From positions 9,439,312 through 9,503,311 of the forward strand of contig NC_092675.1 of assembly GCF_964355755.1 (NCBI RefSeq): a stretch of DNA of 64,000 nucleotides. Reading direction: 5' to 3'. The DNA is from Antedon mediterranea. Lineage: Eukaryota; Echinodermata; Crinoidea; Comatulida; Antedonidae. The position numbers and the translations under genes are program-made. Below, piece by piece: positions 45,280 to 58,541 of this stretch. Below the pieces are notes generated by a model, which saw nothing but the letters and a program-made list of their open reading frames with translations, searched no databases and was not told where the DNA came from. The first letter of the stretch is position 1. Each line of letters starts with the position of its first letter.

Positions 45280-46868
45280 AGGGGGATTCTGGGTTTAAAA
45301 TTGCTTTTAAATATCGTTTATTTATTAAATAAAACATATTATAACAATATAGACATTTCAGAATGAAGAAGTAATAACGAGAAATTAAAAAAATTAAATT
45401 TCATATACATTTTAGGGTAAATTCATGGAAAGTCTGTTTTTTAGCAGCTTAGGGAAGCTCATTAATATTCATGAGATATTCACAAAATCACGTCACCAGT
45501 GGATTCCAAACTCGCGACGTCATGTAGGTTGTGTTTGTCCAGGGAGTTGGTTTGTCAACTAATTTACATCTCTCTCCCCTGTCAAACGACGACCACCATT
45601 GTGATCATTGTGAAATACATTTTTTGTAGATTTTCTAAGCTAGGCCTAAAGTGTAATAATAACAGTAGTAGCATATATTTATTTGACATTTAATGAAATA
45701 CAAAATTTAGTACAGATACGGAGTCATAAATTATACTATTTTTATACCTCTATAGTACAGATCGTATTATCGGCTTCACGTACAATACTACTCTAGGCCT
45801 AGCCTAATAATAATATGGGCGAGAGCCATTCTGACTAGGGATTCCATGCCACGATGGCTACGTTAAAACAATGGGGCCCATGGGCCTAGCTAGCCTACTA
45901 CTAGACGATTGGCCCATAAATAACAAAACCCATCCTATCAACCAAACTCCTAAACAATCTAAACCTAAAACATTCTACAAAATCGGCTGTAAATATTGAA
46001 GCAAAACAAGGTCCGATCGCCGTCCACACGTATCGTTTAAGTAGGCCTAAAATAAATAGGTTTAGTTTACTCTCCAAAAAAGCGGATACTCATGCATCAA
46101 GCAAGTAGACCAGGTAGTAGGAAGGAGACCTAGCCGATCCGGCCCAGTTAAAAATTGAGCTAGCTAGTGTAGTACACCCTATGCGAATTGATACTACCAG
46201 GCCTTTTACTATAGGCTGCACTACACAAATATTCCAACTCTCTCATTCGAGCTATATTATCTATACCATTCCGGTAGGTCGAGTCGACCTTCAATCAAAT
46301 ACTGTACATCGTTCATGTTGTGATTATAGACGGGGTATACTCGACCCGACAAGTTTGGTATTGTTGTATCTGCTTATCACGTGACGATGCCAGGCATGGG
46401 CAGCAGAGAGAGCACGTGTATCGTCGTCTCGCTCGATCCTCAGGCTGCAGCAGGAATGTACAGTATACGTTACGCTTCATTGATTTTGATTTTTCCCTAA
46501 GTCAGTGCGAAAATCGGCAAACGTAAAGTGCAAACATATCTAATTTTTCACTGTTTTGATGAATTTTCATAAAAAATTGACTTTATAAATGGGAAGACCG
46601 ACTAAAATTACATCAGATAAGTATAATTTTACAAAAGTAATTGATATGGTTTATGATAACGAGTCGTCGGAAGATGGACCATTTCACGAATTTCCTATTT
46701 TGTAACCACAGTGTGATTTTGCCGTAGCTGCACTTGTAATCTGGCCTGATTTCACAGCCTTCGTTCTGCTTCACTGGGCGCTTATATAAATTGAAACTTT
46801 TACCGTTCAAGAGACAAACAAATATATTTTACATTTTTTACTATTCATTTTAAACCCGGAACCCCCCT
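45280..46868. mobile_element. 1.59-kb TTAA-type DNA element (AGGGGG ends)
   Basis: AGGGGGATTCTGGGTTTAAAAT at the left and its near-exact reverse complement ending ACCCCCCT at 46868 form 22-bp TIRs with three mismatches. TTAA lies at 45276-45279 and 46869-46872. TTAA duplication points to the Kolobok or piggyBac groups; the AGGG start may favour the former, but I am unsure. No long ORF. It includes the near-palindrome CTCATTAATATTCATGAG near 45460. Confidence 0.75.
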
Positions 46869-46872
46869 TTAA

Positions 46873-47216
46873 AGATGTATTGTCCCCTAAAAAACATGAA
46901 AAATGAAGATTAATAAAATCAGACTTTGAATATGTTATTTTGTAGTTTTAATAAAGTTAATCACTTCCATAGAAAAAAAATAATAATGTTTTCACTTATA
47001 AAATGATAAAATAAATGGTTAAATTCAACCAAAAATCCATTGGTTGGCAGAGCCAATTTGACAATTTTTTAAAATTACATTTTTTCAGGTAAATACATTT
47101 TTTTTGTCTATCAAATGTTTGGTCAAAGTGGATAACTATTGTTATATGTTACATTAAAATGGAATATTCAACAACATTTTTTTAAAGAATTATTTTTCCA
47201 TGAGGACAATACATCT
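46873..47216 (+). mobile_element. 344-bp TTAA MITE, sharing its left TTAA with the previous element
   Basis: AGATGTATTGTCC (46873-46885) and GGACAATACATCT (47204-47216) are exact 13-bp inverted ends. They are flanked by TTAA at 46869-46872 and 47217-47220. The same left TTAA is also the right target site of the 45280-46868 element. Related copies lie at 47556-47890 (same strand) and 35128-35444 (inverted). Confidence 0.85.
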
Positions 47217-47555
47217 TTAAATACAGGCCGGATCATCATCATTACAAATTTATTATCAATATTATGGTTGAATTATATTCTTTATAATTAAAATGTCAGT
47301 TATCCTATTTGTCGTTCGAAATTATCTCTTTTAAATTAAGAAATAGTTCATTGCCTTCTTGCACACATTATTTACTATTTAGCTCATTTTGTTCCCAAAT
47401 TGTTAGTTATTGCAGACTGAGAATCGAAACACCAACTTTTTGACAAATTTTACGTTAAAATATGAAACTAAACTGGGACATATAGGCCTAGACTAATTTA
47501 AAGGGCCTTTTGCCTCTATATTTCAGTGTTTGATAATGAAAATGTGTTTGTTTAA

Positions 47556-47890
47556 AGATGTAAAAACGTGAAAAATGAAAATTAATTACATCAGAACTTG
47601 AAAAGGATATTTTGTAGTTTTAATCATGTTAATCAATTGCGTAGAAAAAAAACGAAGAAAAAAGTATGTTTTCACTAAAATTACAAAATAACTGGTTAAA
47701 TTCAACCAAAAATCTATTGTCTGGCAGCCAATTTGACTATTTTTTGCTTTAAATTACAGCTTTTTTCAGGTAAATAACGTTTTTTTTCGATCTAAGTTTT
47801 GGTTAAAGTTGATAACTATTATATGATATTAAAATGGCATAATCAACAACAAAATGTAAACAAATATTATTTCAGGAGGACAATACATCT
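47556..47890 (+). mobile_element. 335-bp TTAA MITE, second copy
   Basis: Same sequence order as 46873-47216 (AAAAATGAA.ATTAAT, TTTTGTAGTTTTAAT, GGTTAAATTCAACCAAAAATC, TTTTTTCAGGTAAATA). It is flanked by TTAA at 47552-47555 and 47891-47894. The right end is intact (GGACAATACATCT), but the left end has decayed to AGATGTAAAAACG. Confidence 0.8.
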
Positions 47891-47894
47891 TTAA

Positions 47895-50800
47895 AAATCA
47901 TGTATTCCAGTCTCTCTTTCCAGTCGCTATGTCATTATTCCGACTGTTTAATTATCTATTCCAATTGTGTCTTATGCATACTATGGTTTCTAATTCTATT
48001 CATCATAATATGAAGGATTACGGCTAATTTTAATGTGTATTACCGGAAATAAAGTCGCCCTATAAATCATGTAAATAACTTTTTTTCTAACCGTTGCATC
48101 GTTATTCACATTTTTGCTGACGTTATAAAAATGTAGCGTATTAACTGTTCCATAACTAGGCCCAGGATATTTTCTTTTATCGTTTTATGTCTTAATAAAT
48201 CAATTGTAGCATTATTTATAGAGAAATATTATTTAAATATATGTAAATCAATATTTAATAAAAGACTACATAAACTGTGAACATGGAGACATAATGTCGG
48301 AGCGGAAATCGATTTCATAGTTTTTATTGTCTGCGGTGCGCTTTCTGAACAACCGAATCATTTTGGCCTTTGGTTAATTATGTTATTACTAGAATTATTC
48401 GAAATACTTCAGAATAGTAACTACATTAGCATTACAGATACTCTGACCGTAAGGTTGATTTCGAATGTATGTCCCCTGTGTTTTTGAAAATAACAAATAA
48501 CGATATAGCGTCAGAAACAAGAACTATTTTCTACCTTTTACATAATGGGGAATGATCCACGACCCGGGAGTACAATCAATAAAAGTAAAATATCACTGCG
48601 CTGAGATTTGAATGAGTGAAAGTGGATCAAATTCAGCGTATTTTGTTTTATGTTAGAAAGCAGTTATCGGAAGAATCGCGTCTCATCTTCATCGTGTAGA
48701 ATTCCTAACTATTGATTTTATTGTGCAATGAGAGCCCGGGGAGTAATAAAGAAGCTGAAATTTAAAATTACGCAGACATTTTCAGTAGGTGAAATTTCCA
48801 GAACGAGCCTAGAGAGACCGGGCAAAATTAACTGCATAATCAAAACTCATACAATTCGTTCCTGCCAACGGTTTTGCAAAAGATTTTCCGTGCTGTGTAA
48901 TAAATCATTTGTTTCTAAGACAAGATGTGTTGACACGCGCCACATCACTTTTGTGATTGATAGAAACTCTTCCGCGAGATAAAGATGGATGTGTCCCTTC
49001 ACGTCACATGATGACGTCTCATTCGTCATGTATTTGTTGTCATTATAGAGACACTTTTCTATGTTGCCATAAACCCCTTTTCTATACATAATAAATCTTC
49101 ATCAATCACGTGCTTTAGCATCCACTCACGACAATGGTCACTTTAATCATTCAACCGATTATAGACTCGCACACCGCTTCACTAATACTAATCTATAAAT
49201 GTTATTTATCAATTCAAAATAATTAAATTTATAATTTAAATGATGTAATTAAAATGAAATTATAGTTATCAATTAGGGCCAAGATGTTATTTCAAACGCT
49301 CTATTACAACAGTTAAAATGAATACAGTGACATAGCATCCATGTTCATCGTCTTTCCTCATCAATGACGCCATGATAAGAACAAACGATTCATGATACAA
49401 CGATTTTATTGCTCTTATTGATTATGACGTAATTTAATTGGACGAATGGTCGCAAATGGATAGGTCTATATAGTTATGATGGGAATTATTCCATCATTTT
49501 CTTTTCTTGTACCTCTGGGTTAGCTTTGATTTTTTTGTATTACTATTAGAAGGGGGTTTACTATTAGATTAGTGGGTTATTAATACTAATCTTAAATTCG
49601 GTACCTGTAAAGAGTAAACCAACCCAACTTTTCCGGTCAGCAACTCATAGCAAAATAAAAAAACAGTACGAATAAACAAATTTGGTTGAACTCTAACTTT
49701 ATTTTATAAACTCAAAAACACTCAATCCTCCCCCACTCCTGAGATCAACATGCATTATCTCCTTATTTTTAAAAATACGGCTGCATAAAAAACGACCAGT
49801 CTTCATTAAATGAAAAGAAAAATACAAAGTAAACAAATGTTGATTTTAGTGTCATTTTGTCAATAGTTTTTGTGACTCTAATAGTAAACCCCATGGGTTA
49901 CTATTAGAGCAGGGGGTATTATTATAGATTGACTTATAAGGTGGGTTACTATTAGAAGGTGAGTTACTATTAGAGTGTGGGTTACATTAGAAGATTTACG
50001 GTATAGCTATTTATCGTCGTTATAAACGGGCCTTAATTGCATAAAATCAATAGATTTATCTATTAATAACATGTTTTTATTTGTAAAGATATAAATAAAG
50101 ATGCGACCAATCAGTTTCTATATGATATTTCCAATTATTTTTATTGTGAGTTTCGGAATAATAATGTTCTAATAAATTCTTTGTTTTGCATAGCGCATAA
50201 TTGTTTTTTTTATTCAAACTTAGCATAAACTTATAATTATATCGTTGTTGAGGTTGAAAACAATGGTATTTCCACTGTCAAGATACTACTAGACAATTCA
50301 AAGCCGCCAATGAGATCTGATCAATATGACTGTCACTAACAGGCTTGTGAAAAGAAAAGAAATGAGACAAGTTATGGACAAAACGGACAAAAATCAGAGT
50401 AGTAAGGCAAACTGATCGAAAACCGCAGAAAACTGCAGACCAATTAACACTCAAACTGCTACAATATCGATTCATCAGCAGTCATATTACGCGCAGCGGT
50501 TCTTTTCAATGAATGTTGAAACCATAGCAATTGTGTGCTAAGGGAAAGACGACAATCAATTGGTTTTTAACAATTGGCGGGGACAAGTTTATGGTTGAGT
50601 TTTGAAAACAGAAAAGAAGCGTCGCGACTATGAGACGGCTGTCCGGCGTGGGTTCAGGCATAGGCTAGGCCTATAACTTCTCTGAAAAAAGAAAAAAAAC
50701 ATGTTATTATTAAATTAATATAGCTTATGCTGTTATTATTGAGTACAATTGTTATTGTAAAAGGCGTCATGGAATACATTGATTAATCTAAACAATTAAT

Positions 50801-52751
50801 ATTTCTTTGGGCCTATAGTGCTTCATTTTCCATTTGTAATAGCAGTCTTTGTGTAACGGACACTCTTTTGACGACCTTAGCACTCCATATCAAGAAAGAT
50901 CAATAAGCCAATCTGTAATTAAACTTAAAATATACTGTGTGATTATGTGAGCTATATTGTTAAGATATTTAAAATTATATCACTCGACTCTAATTTAAAA
51001 TAACATTTAAAAAATAGTCATAACTAACTAACTAACTGTTCATGTTTATTGAAATTTAATATTGAACAATTTCACTTTTGTTAGGCCAGAAATAAATATC
51101 ATTTCAATTAAATAGTGTACCAAATAATGTTCGTATGCAATATGATTTGATGGAATAGTACGTTTTCTTTCGTGCTTTTAATGAAACAAGAACTTCCTCC
51201 TCTGTCCCTGATTAAATTATTATTCCATTTACCCGTTTGTACTTTGTGCTATATGTTAAACACATATTATGTTTAACTTCATTGTTCAGTATGTGAAAAT
51301 AATATTCAACACAAACATCCGGTAATAATTGAAACTCGCCAGGCTTTTTGAAATTGAATAATTATATTGTCTATTCTGGCCCTAGCGGCCGCCAATCGTG
51401 ATAAAATAGTGAGGAGAATAATTGAATGTTAACATAGGTAACGTAGTCACTTCTCCAAACAATATGACAATACCTACAATAAAATAAAATAAATGAGCAG
51501 GAATTAAAAGCATATAACATGTCAGGTTTTCAAAGATTTGTTTTTGGAATTAAACAAAATAACCATTTCAATCATATTAGTTACTTTTGGCTTATGAAAT
51601 TACCGTATTGATGAAATTCTTTGAACTAGCAAAAATTAATCACGCCTCTCATAGTCTCTTTACTGGTGATGGATGACCAAACCGAAGCGTTAGGTCAGAA
51701 TTGTCAAATTCTAGTTTACTGTTATTTGTTTTTCGTGTTTATTTTCAGACGATTGTCTTTGTATTTTGTTTATGTTAAATGGCATCAATGTAGCAGCGAA
51801 TTGAATTAATTTCGCTGTAGTACATTACCGTGTCAGAAAGCGCCCGATAAAGTACAATTTATTTTTATAGATTTGTAGCCAATGTTGCAATTGAATTAAT
51901 CTATCAAATGAAAATTCGACTGTGTGTCTCTTTGTGAATGGCAATAGTACGCTTTGGTCGTTACCTTTCACATACTGCACATTTTCATTCTCATAGGCAG
52001 AGAATCTCAATGCGATCTTACTTTATTACATTCTCATGTATTGATCCCAATAATATAATAATATACACATCATCAAATAAAACCCGATTCTCAGTATTCT
52101 CATATTATAGAATACAGCATCTCAGTATATCACATGTGGTTCCTATATCATGATGGCTATGTTGATACTGGGAGATACTTTGAAAAAAAATGTGATGTTG
52201 TGAATAATTTTCATATGATACTGGAGATCTAGATAGGCTAGTACCGAGAATCTGGTATGAAACACATTTGTTCAAAAAGAAAAGTTACCCACAATAATTT
52301 CCAATATGACGCAAACTGATGACCCTAAATAATTTCTCAGTTTAGTAGGCCTACAATCAACCCACGGGTGGTCGAAGACATTTGGGGGAGAGGGATTTGC
52401 TATCATGAATTAGAAAGGGCATAACATAGTCTGTCACGATTTATTTTGTACACTGCTAAGAATTTCTATTAAACTAGGTTTATATAACATGATATTGGCA
52501 CTCCAAAGTATGGCATGTTAAAATTGTCACACGACTTGCATACAATGTGAAGTAAACTACCGTATAGTTACAAAGTTATAGAATTATGAATGAATGAATT
52601 AGGCCTATACAAAATAATTAACAAACGGAATTCTTTTTTATGTTGTAATATTTTATCATTGTATCGGTTTACCTTCACTTCCTTTACAAAAAAAGGATTA
52701 TTTTAATTTCGTTTTCTCTTTTTCACGTTTATTTAATTGTTGTTAAACATT
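47895..52751. other. No gene seen
   Basis: AT-rich non-coding DNA. Around 49545-50000 the word GGGTTACTATTAGA and variants recur six or more times in direct orientation with irregular spacing, a degenerate local repeat. ORFs such as 48728-48982 (84 aa), 50278-50475 minus (65 aa) and 51938-52153 show no recognisable domain. Confidence 0.4.
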
Positions 52752-53520
52752 ATTACCTCCGCCAAGGAGGTTATACTTTCACCCCTGAATGTTTGTGTGT
52801 GTGTGTGTTTGTGTGTGTGTGTTTGTGTGTGTTTGTGTTTGTGCACAGCCTGGAGGCCACATTTTTCATCCAAATCTGGCCAAATTTGGCCACAATGATC
52901 AATGATTCAACATATAATTGTGTTTAAATTTTGAAGGGTCAAGGTCAAAGATCAAGGTCCACAAAAAAAAAATAAACAAATAAATTGAACCAGCGATCTT
53001 AACTGTGAAAGGCTGGATACATAACCATTGCACCAGCGATCTTAACTGTGAAAGGCTGGATACATAACCATTGCACCAGCGATCTTAACTGTGAGAGGCT
53101 GGATACATAACCATTGCACCAACGATCTTAACTGTGAGAGGCTGGATACAAAACCATTGCACCAGCGATCTTAACTGTGAAAGGCTGGATACATAACCAT
53201 TGCACCAACGATCTTAACTGTGAGAGGCTGGATACATAACCATTGCACCAGCGATCTTAACTGTGAGAGGCTGGATACATAACCATTGCACCAGCGATCT
53301 TAACTGTGAGAGGCTGGATACATAACCATTGCACCAGCGATCTTAACTGTGAGAGGCTGGATACATAACCATTGCACCAACGCTCATCCACAACTTTCTT
53401 ATAGTATGCAGTTAGCCTATTTACACTTAGAACTAATACAACAAAAATAAAAAATATATATATTTTCCGAGGAAATTTGTTTATGTAGGTGGAGGTTTGT
53501 ACTCTCGGAGTACCCTCTAG
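52752..53520. mobile_element. Non-autonomous element with TTACCTCCGCC start, containing a minisatellite
   Basis: It starts TTACCTCCGCCAAGGAGG, a palindromic head I recognise from a widespread repeat class of marine invertebrates, followed by a TG-rich microsatellite (52793-52848), CACATTTTTCATCC and GGTCAAGGTCAAAG. It ends GGTGGAGGTTTGTACTCTCGGAGTACC. The ends are only partly inverted (ACCTCC / GGAGGT). A 43-bp array fills the middle. Boundaries are approximate and the superfamily is not known to me. Confidence 0.55.
52985..53386 (-). repeat. 43-bp minisatellite of tRNA-like sequence, about nine units
   Basis: The + strand unit is ACCAGCGATCTTAACTGTGA, AAGGCTGGATACATAACCATTGC. On the minus strand each unit reads TGGTGCAATGGTTATG, ATCCAGCCTTTCACAG, TTAAGATCGCTGGT, which resembles the 5' half and anticodon arm of a tRNA (A-box region GGTGCAATGGTTA, stem CAGCCTTTCACAG). 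Only the outermost left unit (near 52985) is followed by a B-box-like GGTTCAAT. The array is therefore probably a tRNA-related segment amplified without its B box. Confidence 0.75.
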
Positions 53521-54841
53521 TTGTCATTATAATAACACGATTTGGGGCAGCACAAGCGATAACAATAGCTATAACTGTCGAAGACTTCTTGGCAAGACAA
53601 GAAAAGCATCTACATACACACATAAGCCTATAGGCATATTGAAAAGTGATGATGAATTATAAAAAAGGAAACCCAGGAAACATTAACATTTCAAACTGAA
53701 TATAAGTAATGAATGAATTTAGAATAGAGTAACGGATGTTACTTCAAAAAACTAAAAACAGACTTGTAAAGAAAAGATAATCGTTAAAGTATCTTTTCTT
53801 CCGTCTAGTGCACATTGCAATTGAAACAATGTTATTGAAATACCCTTTAATAACATAGATACTAATGGTTGCTAATAATTATAAGTTTAAAAAATACCGA
53901 GACCTAATTACACGTCGCATGATAAAAAACGTATTAAAATGTAATTTATAGCGATCGTAAAAACAAATTAGTTTATGATTGGTGGTATAAAATGTTGCCG
54001 TGTTTCCTCTCAGTGGATAGATCTTTAGTCATATTTTGATTTATCGACTGAAAGTTTTATCAATTTATAGAGTTAAGCCTGTACAAGGTGTTCAATTAAA
54101 TGCCGTCATTATACCGCCTCGTGCTCATCTATCTTGTTGCGTATACGCTGTTCTCGCTGAGATAAGCCTTGAAGATCGCACGTTTGCCTTGTTATTTGGC
54201 CATCCATCATCATACATCAACAATACAGATTATATATATTTTCAATAATAATGACTTTCACATTGATACTTTTTTATTTACGTTATGTTATTCTTTTTTG
54301 GTATTGCAATCAAGATGACATGATGCGTGGTCATCTTGATACAATTAGTAAAGTAAATTTCTCTTCCCTGGTCAAACGGTTTCATGACATCATTTTCGCC
54401 GTCCCAAATAAGATAGCATAACATATGTGAATTATATAATCATAACATTTTTTTTTAGATCTATGTAATGTACAATACATTCTTCATAAACACATATATC
54501 ATAATCTTCATTAACAATAATCTTCATTTCAAATTATATATCATTAGTATATTTCATTTATGATAAATTTTGTGTTTATTTTTAAATTTTGTGTTTCTTT
54601 TTTGTGTCTGTTTATGTAATGTTTTCTATTCATCTTAAGCTCAATGTACTGCAGTATAAAACATATACTTAAAATTATAAAAAAAAGAAAGGACAATTTG
54701 CGGCAGTTCTATTCTGTGAAATTTCGTGGCGCAAAAGAAGCTTCTGAATGGGAAACGTCGAAGTTGAATGATTTCATTTTGTTTTCTATTTGCAGGCCTA
54801 AAATTCAATGCAATGTTTTATATTAGTAAACAACTTATTCT
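53521..54841. other. No gene seen
   Basis: AT-rich DNA. The ORF at 54036-54248 (70 aa) has no recognisable domain or conserved splice context. Confidence 0.45.
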
Positions 54842-55001
54842 TAAGCTTGTTTCTCAGTAGACGCAAAGTGAAGGACGTAAACGCTATAACGCCTGAGTAC
54901 GTATAATAATTTGATCGATCACAAGCGAATAATTTGAACCATCGCTTTTGATTGGTTACGCAGACTAGTCTTGCGTTGCGTCTACGTGAGAACCAAGCTA
55001 T
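54842..55001. mobile_element. GGTTCCCACTAG-related MITE, diverged
   Basis: AAGCTTGTTTCTCA-GTAGACGCAA at the left is matched by TTGCGTCTACGTGAGAACCAAGCT at the right. Between them is the family core GATCACAAGCGAATAATTTG ... CATCGCTTTTGATTGGTTACG. It shares the general plan of the elements at 20.3 and 34.7 kb, but the terminal word is TTCTCA, not TTCCCACTAG, so it is a separate subfamily. Confidence 0.7.
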
Positions 55002-56280
55002 GGCCATCACAATTATTAAGACTACTACATATCATAATAGATATATTTTGATGACAAAGCCAAATTATCTATTCATCATGTCGTTCTTTTACCCACTTTT
55101 AGCCCTATGATTCATCAACCACCAACGGTTGTCGATGCCCGTACCGCGAATCGTCATCAAACTAATCAATCGTACGGCCTCCCAGAGTTCTCGGCGGCTT
55201 CGGCATTTCCGATTTATCATGTCTTTGTAACAATCAACATCCGAACCACGATTCAATATTCATTAAACCATCAATTGAAAAGCTTTTCCGAATAAAATTC
55301 ACCTTATGTGATAAATTACTTTTTTATTACTTTTAAAATTATTCCTATGTGAATAACTAGATTGTAATGTATTCCGGTTCTCAGCCTAGCTATTTCATTG
55401 CAGCTAACATACTATGGAGTCTCATTTGATATAACACATGCTATACTCTCATTTGGCGAGATGAAAATCATAAATCGGTCTAATTTCCAAGACTTTCACT
55501 TTGAAATTGTCCGCTCGATCGATCCGATCCGCATCAAACCCGTCCGGTATGCTAATAACCCTTGCTATCATTATTCATACGTTTATGTATTAGAGATATA
55601 AATGATTTTAATGTACGAGCTTTCTCATCGTTAAATGTCATATGTTTTATTGTAGGCTAGATATCAAAGAAACCATGCCGAACATGCACTACACACATGT
55701 CAGCGTGTAAATAAATAATAATAATACCCACAGCTCGGAATTGTATTTAAAATAGCCTAAGTTTATAAATATTTATACGATTTCAGCATTGGATTTGTTT
55801 GTAAACAGATATTTTGACTCAATATAGCTAAAATAAAAAATGGCACACATGGCGTTTCTTACGTACAATACTCGAGTCTGTACAGAGAGGCTAAAACCGA
55901 AACGTCAACTGGTGGACAACGAATAGGCCTATTATTAAAAGACAATATAATACTAACTTAAGTATCATGTGACCCACAATTCTCCAATTGAAAACAACAA
56001 TCTACTTAGGTGTGTTTGTTACAAACAGTTTGAACTTTGAATTTATTATTTAAATATGCCTACGTAAATAAGAATCAAGAATAACGAACAATTAATTAAA
56101 TGTTCTTGAAAACGAGTGAAAATTAAAAGAGGCTTATTGGGTTTGTATTATAAAAAATTGGTAATATCATGTTAAATATCTTGAAGGTTTGACAGATAAT
56201 GGTATTATTATATTGTCGTTGAAACTCTTAAACACGACACAAAAGTGCGTTAAAAATATATGAATCTTTCAATGAAGATG
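55002..56280. other. No gene seen
   Basis: The 62-aa ORF 55107-55295 and the 67-aa ORF 55398-55601 are slightly less AT-rich than their surroundings, but carry no domain, signal peptide or clear splice pattern. Confidence 0.4.
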
Positions 56281-56460
56281 AAAGCCTGTTTTCCATGCGA
56301 ATTAATTCGCGCGAATCGAACATTGCTGATCTATTTGCTGGTTGCACAATCTATTTGTTCACGTCACGAAGTTGATGAAACTATTTAATACGCATGCGCA
56401 TAGTCAAAGTAGGCCTACACGATTCGCGCGAATACATTCGCCAAAATGGATAAGGGCTTT
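56281..56460. mobile_element. 180-bp MITE with GCGCGAATCG arms
   Basis: AAAGCCTGTTTTCCATGCGAA, TTCGCGCGAATCG at the left is matched imperfectly on the right by CGATTCGCGCGAA, TTCGCCAAAATGGATAAGGGCTTT. The arms are about 38 bp; the interior is about 100 bp and non-coding. Target duplication is not clear. A separate hairpin lies just downstream (56501-56530: TACATCCAAATA, loop TTTCGT, TATTTGGATGTA). Confidence 0.7.
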
Positions 56461-58541
56461 GCTGATTAAAACAAATAAAAAATGCTGATTAACTATTCAT
56501 TACATCCAAATATTTCGTTATTTGGATGTATTGGTTAATTACCTTATCTTATCTTTATCATTGTACTGTACTTTATAACGTTTAGTTATAGATATTAATC
56601 ACTGTCAGAAAACTAACATATATTTCCTGTTTGTTTCCATTTTTTCTATGATTATATAGTTTTTTAGTTTATTCATAGATCTTCTGACGTCATAATCCTC
56701 GTAGGCTAACATGGTCGCTTAAAACCGTCCATTTTTTACTGGTTTCATTAAAGCCTACTTCTCAATTATTCGAATCTGTTAATACTAATTCCATCAAATG
56801 CACTTCTTCTACCATTTATCAAAAATAATCTTGAGAAATTGGGCGAAAATAATGATAAATCACCTGTCAACAACGATATTAATAATACCTAGAAGGTCAC
56901 GTACTCAAATATACATTGGATTTCTAATTTTTCATCTTGGGAAATAATATCCCTATTGAGCGGATAAAAGCTCATCCGATATGTTTAGCCGGCCTTAATG
57001 TGATGAGAACAGAGTCAGAAATATATCACATGCACTTGAAGACAACAAATTATGTCGATAAAAAGGACAATTACAGTATATCCAAACGAAAAAAAGAAAA
57101 TGACATCATGATGAAAGATTGGTTTGAATTGGTTGTTGGCATGATCTTTGTTAAATTAGGCCTACACACACACACACACTATACACTAATAAACAAGCTC
57201 TTAGCAATTAATTACAGGCATAATTCGTTTAATTTCTTTTGTTAATTACGGTATTACCGAGAAAAAAAAATAGTTTGGAATTTTCTTTAGTATGCCTATC
57301 TTTCACTGTGCGCTGAGAATGTGCCAGTTACTTCTGAAAGTTTAAAGCCTAAATGTAGTTTGCTAATATGTTGTCTTTTTTAATTTTCCTTTATATTCAT
57401 CAACGCATCAAATTTATAAATGATGGCATGTTTATTGCGTTATTTGTTCGAAACGAACATAAAACGTGGTTATAACTTAAAAGACAAAAACACAGTGAGC
57501 CTATAGATGTACGTTTTAAGTGCACAATGTCATTTCTTCGTCGCTTTGATTAACTTACACCGATTTATCTCGGTTGTCAAGTCAGTAAAATGCACTCACT
57601 ATACCGTTAGATATGGCCGACCAAAGAATTAAAATAAAGTTTTGAGTAAAAAACATCTAAGAGATAATCGACAAAGACATTGATTTTTCATGAACGATGG
57701 CTGAATGACATCGTGATCAATCGTCTGCTGCAGAACGCACGGTTATTTGCGCGCCATTCTGTCGGCTTTCTTCGTAAATGATTTAGAGTGTGCTCTTCTG
57801 AGGAGGTCGATGTTCGCCTACATGATCACAACATCCGATCATGTTGCATTTAATGTCACTTTAGTCACAAAATTGATGATTTTCAAACTTTTTTCACTAA
57901 TATTCTTTTCATTCTAGGTAAATACGGTATTGGTGAAGAGCAAGCAAGAAAATCTGAGCTTTCAAATCACTTCAAATTTTCACCTAAACCGTTTTACTAT
58001 GCTAGTATACTCTTGAAAATAATTTAACTATATAGTAGGCCTATATCTTCAAGTCATAACCACGCATTGTCATCGTAACATCTCGCCTTACTAGGATGCA
58101 ACGCCACGTAATTTAAGCTACAGCGCTATAAAATAGACACTGATGATTTTATAAAATTATGGCAATATCATGACAAATCAAGCATTGGTAAAATTTAACT
58201 TTACTATCACAAAGATCATTTTAGTTAAGTCTTCCCTCTAAATATTGTAATATTATTGTGGTGTACAGTATTTAGCTTTTTTTCTATATTTTTCTGCTAT
58301 ATAAAATTGATAATAGAAAACTTCCTTTATATCCTGCATTTGATACTAAACATCGATGTAAATTTGACCTTTTCAACAAAATAACGCTCGTTCATAGACA
58401 TTCATAACAAAAAGGGGAAAATGTGCTCCGTACCGATGATCGTAATTTTTTTTCTAATACATTTCCGTGTATAAAATGACAAGTTATGTCATTTATAAAA
58501 ATAAAATATTCATATCATTAACAAACGTCTATTGTCTGTAG
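56461..58541. other. No gene seen
   Basis: It includes the hairpin at 56501-56530 and a CA microsatellite at about 57165-57178. A 102-aa ORF (56937-57245) is AT-rich and low in recognisable features; it ends in a run of His-Thr from the CA repeat. Confidence 0.4.

Noticed and set aside
48728-48982. 84-aa basic ORF
   Set aside because: No recognisable motif, neighbouring exon or splice signal; length is within chance for this window.
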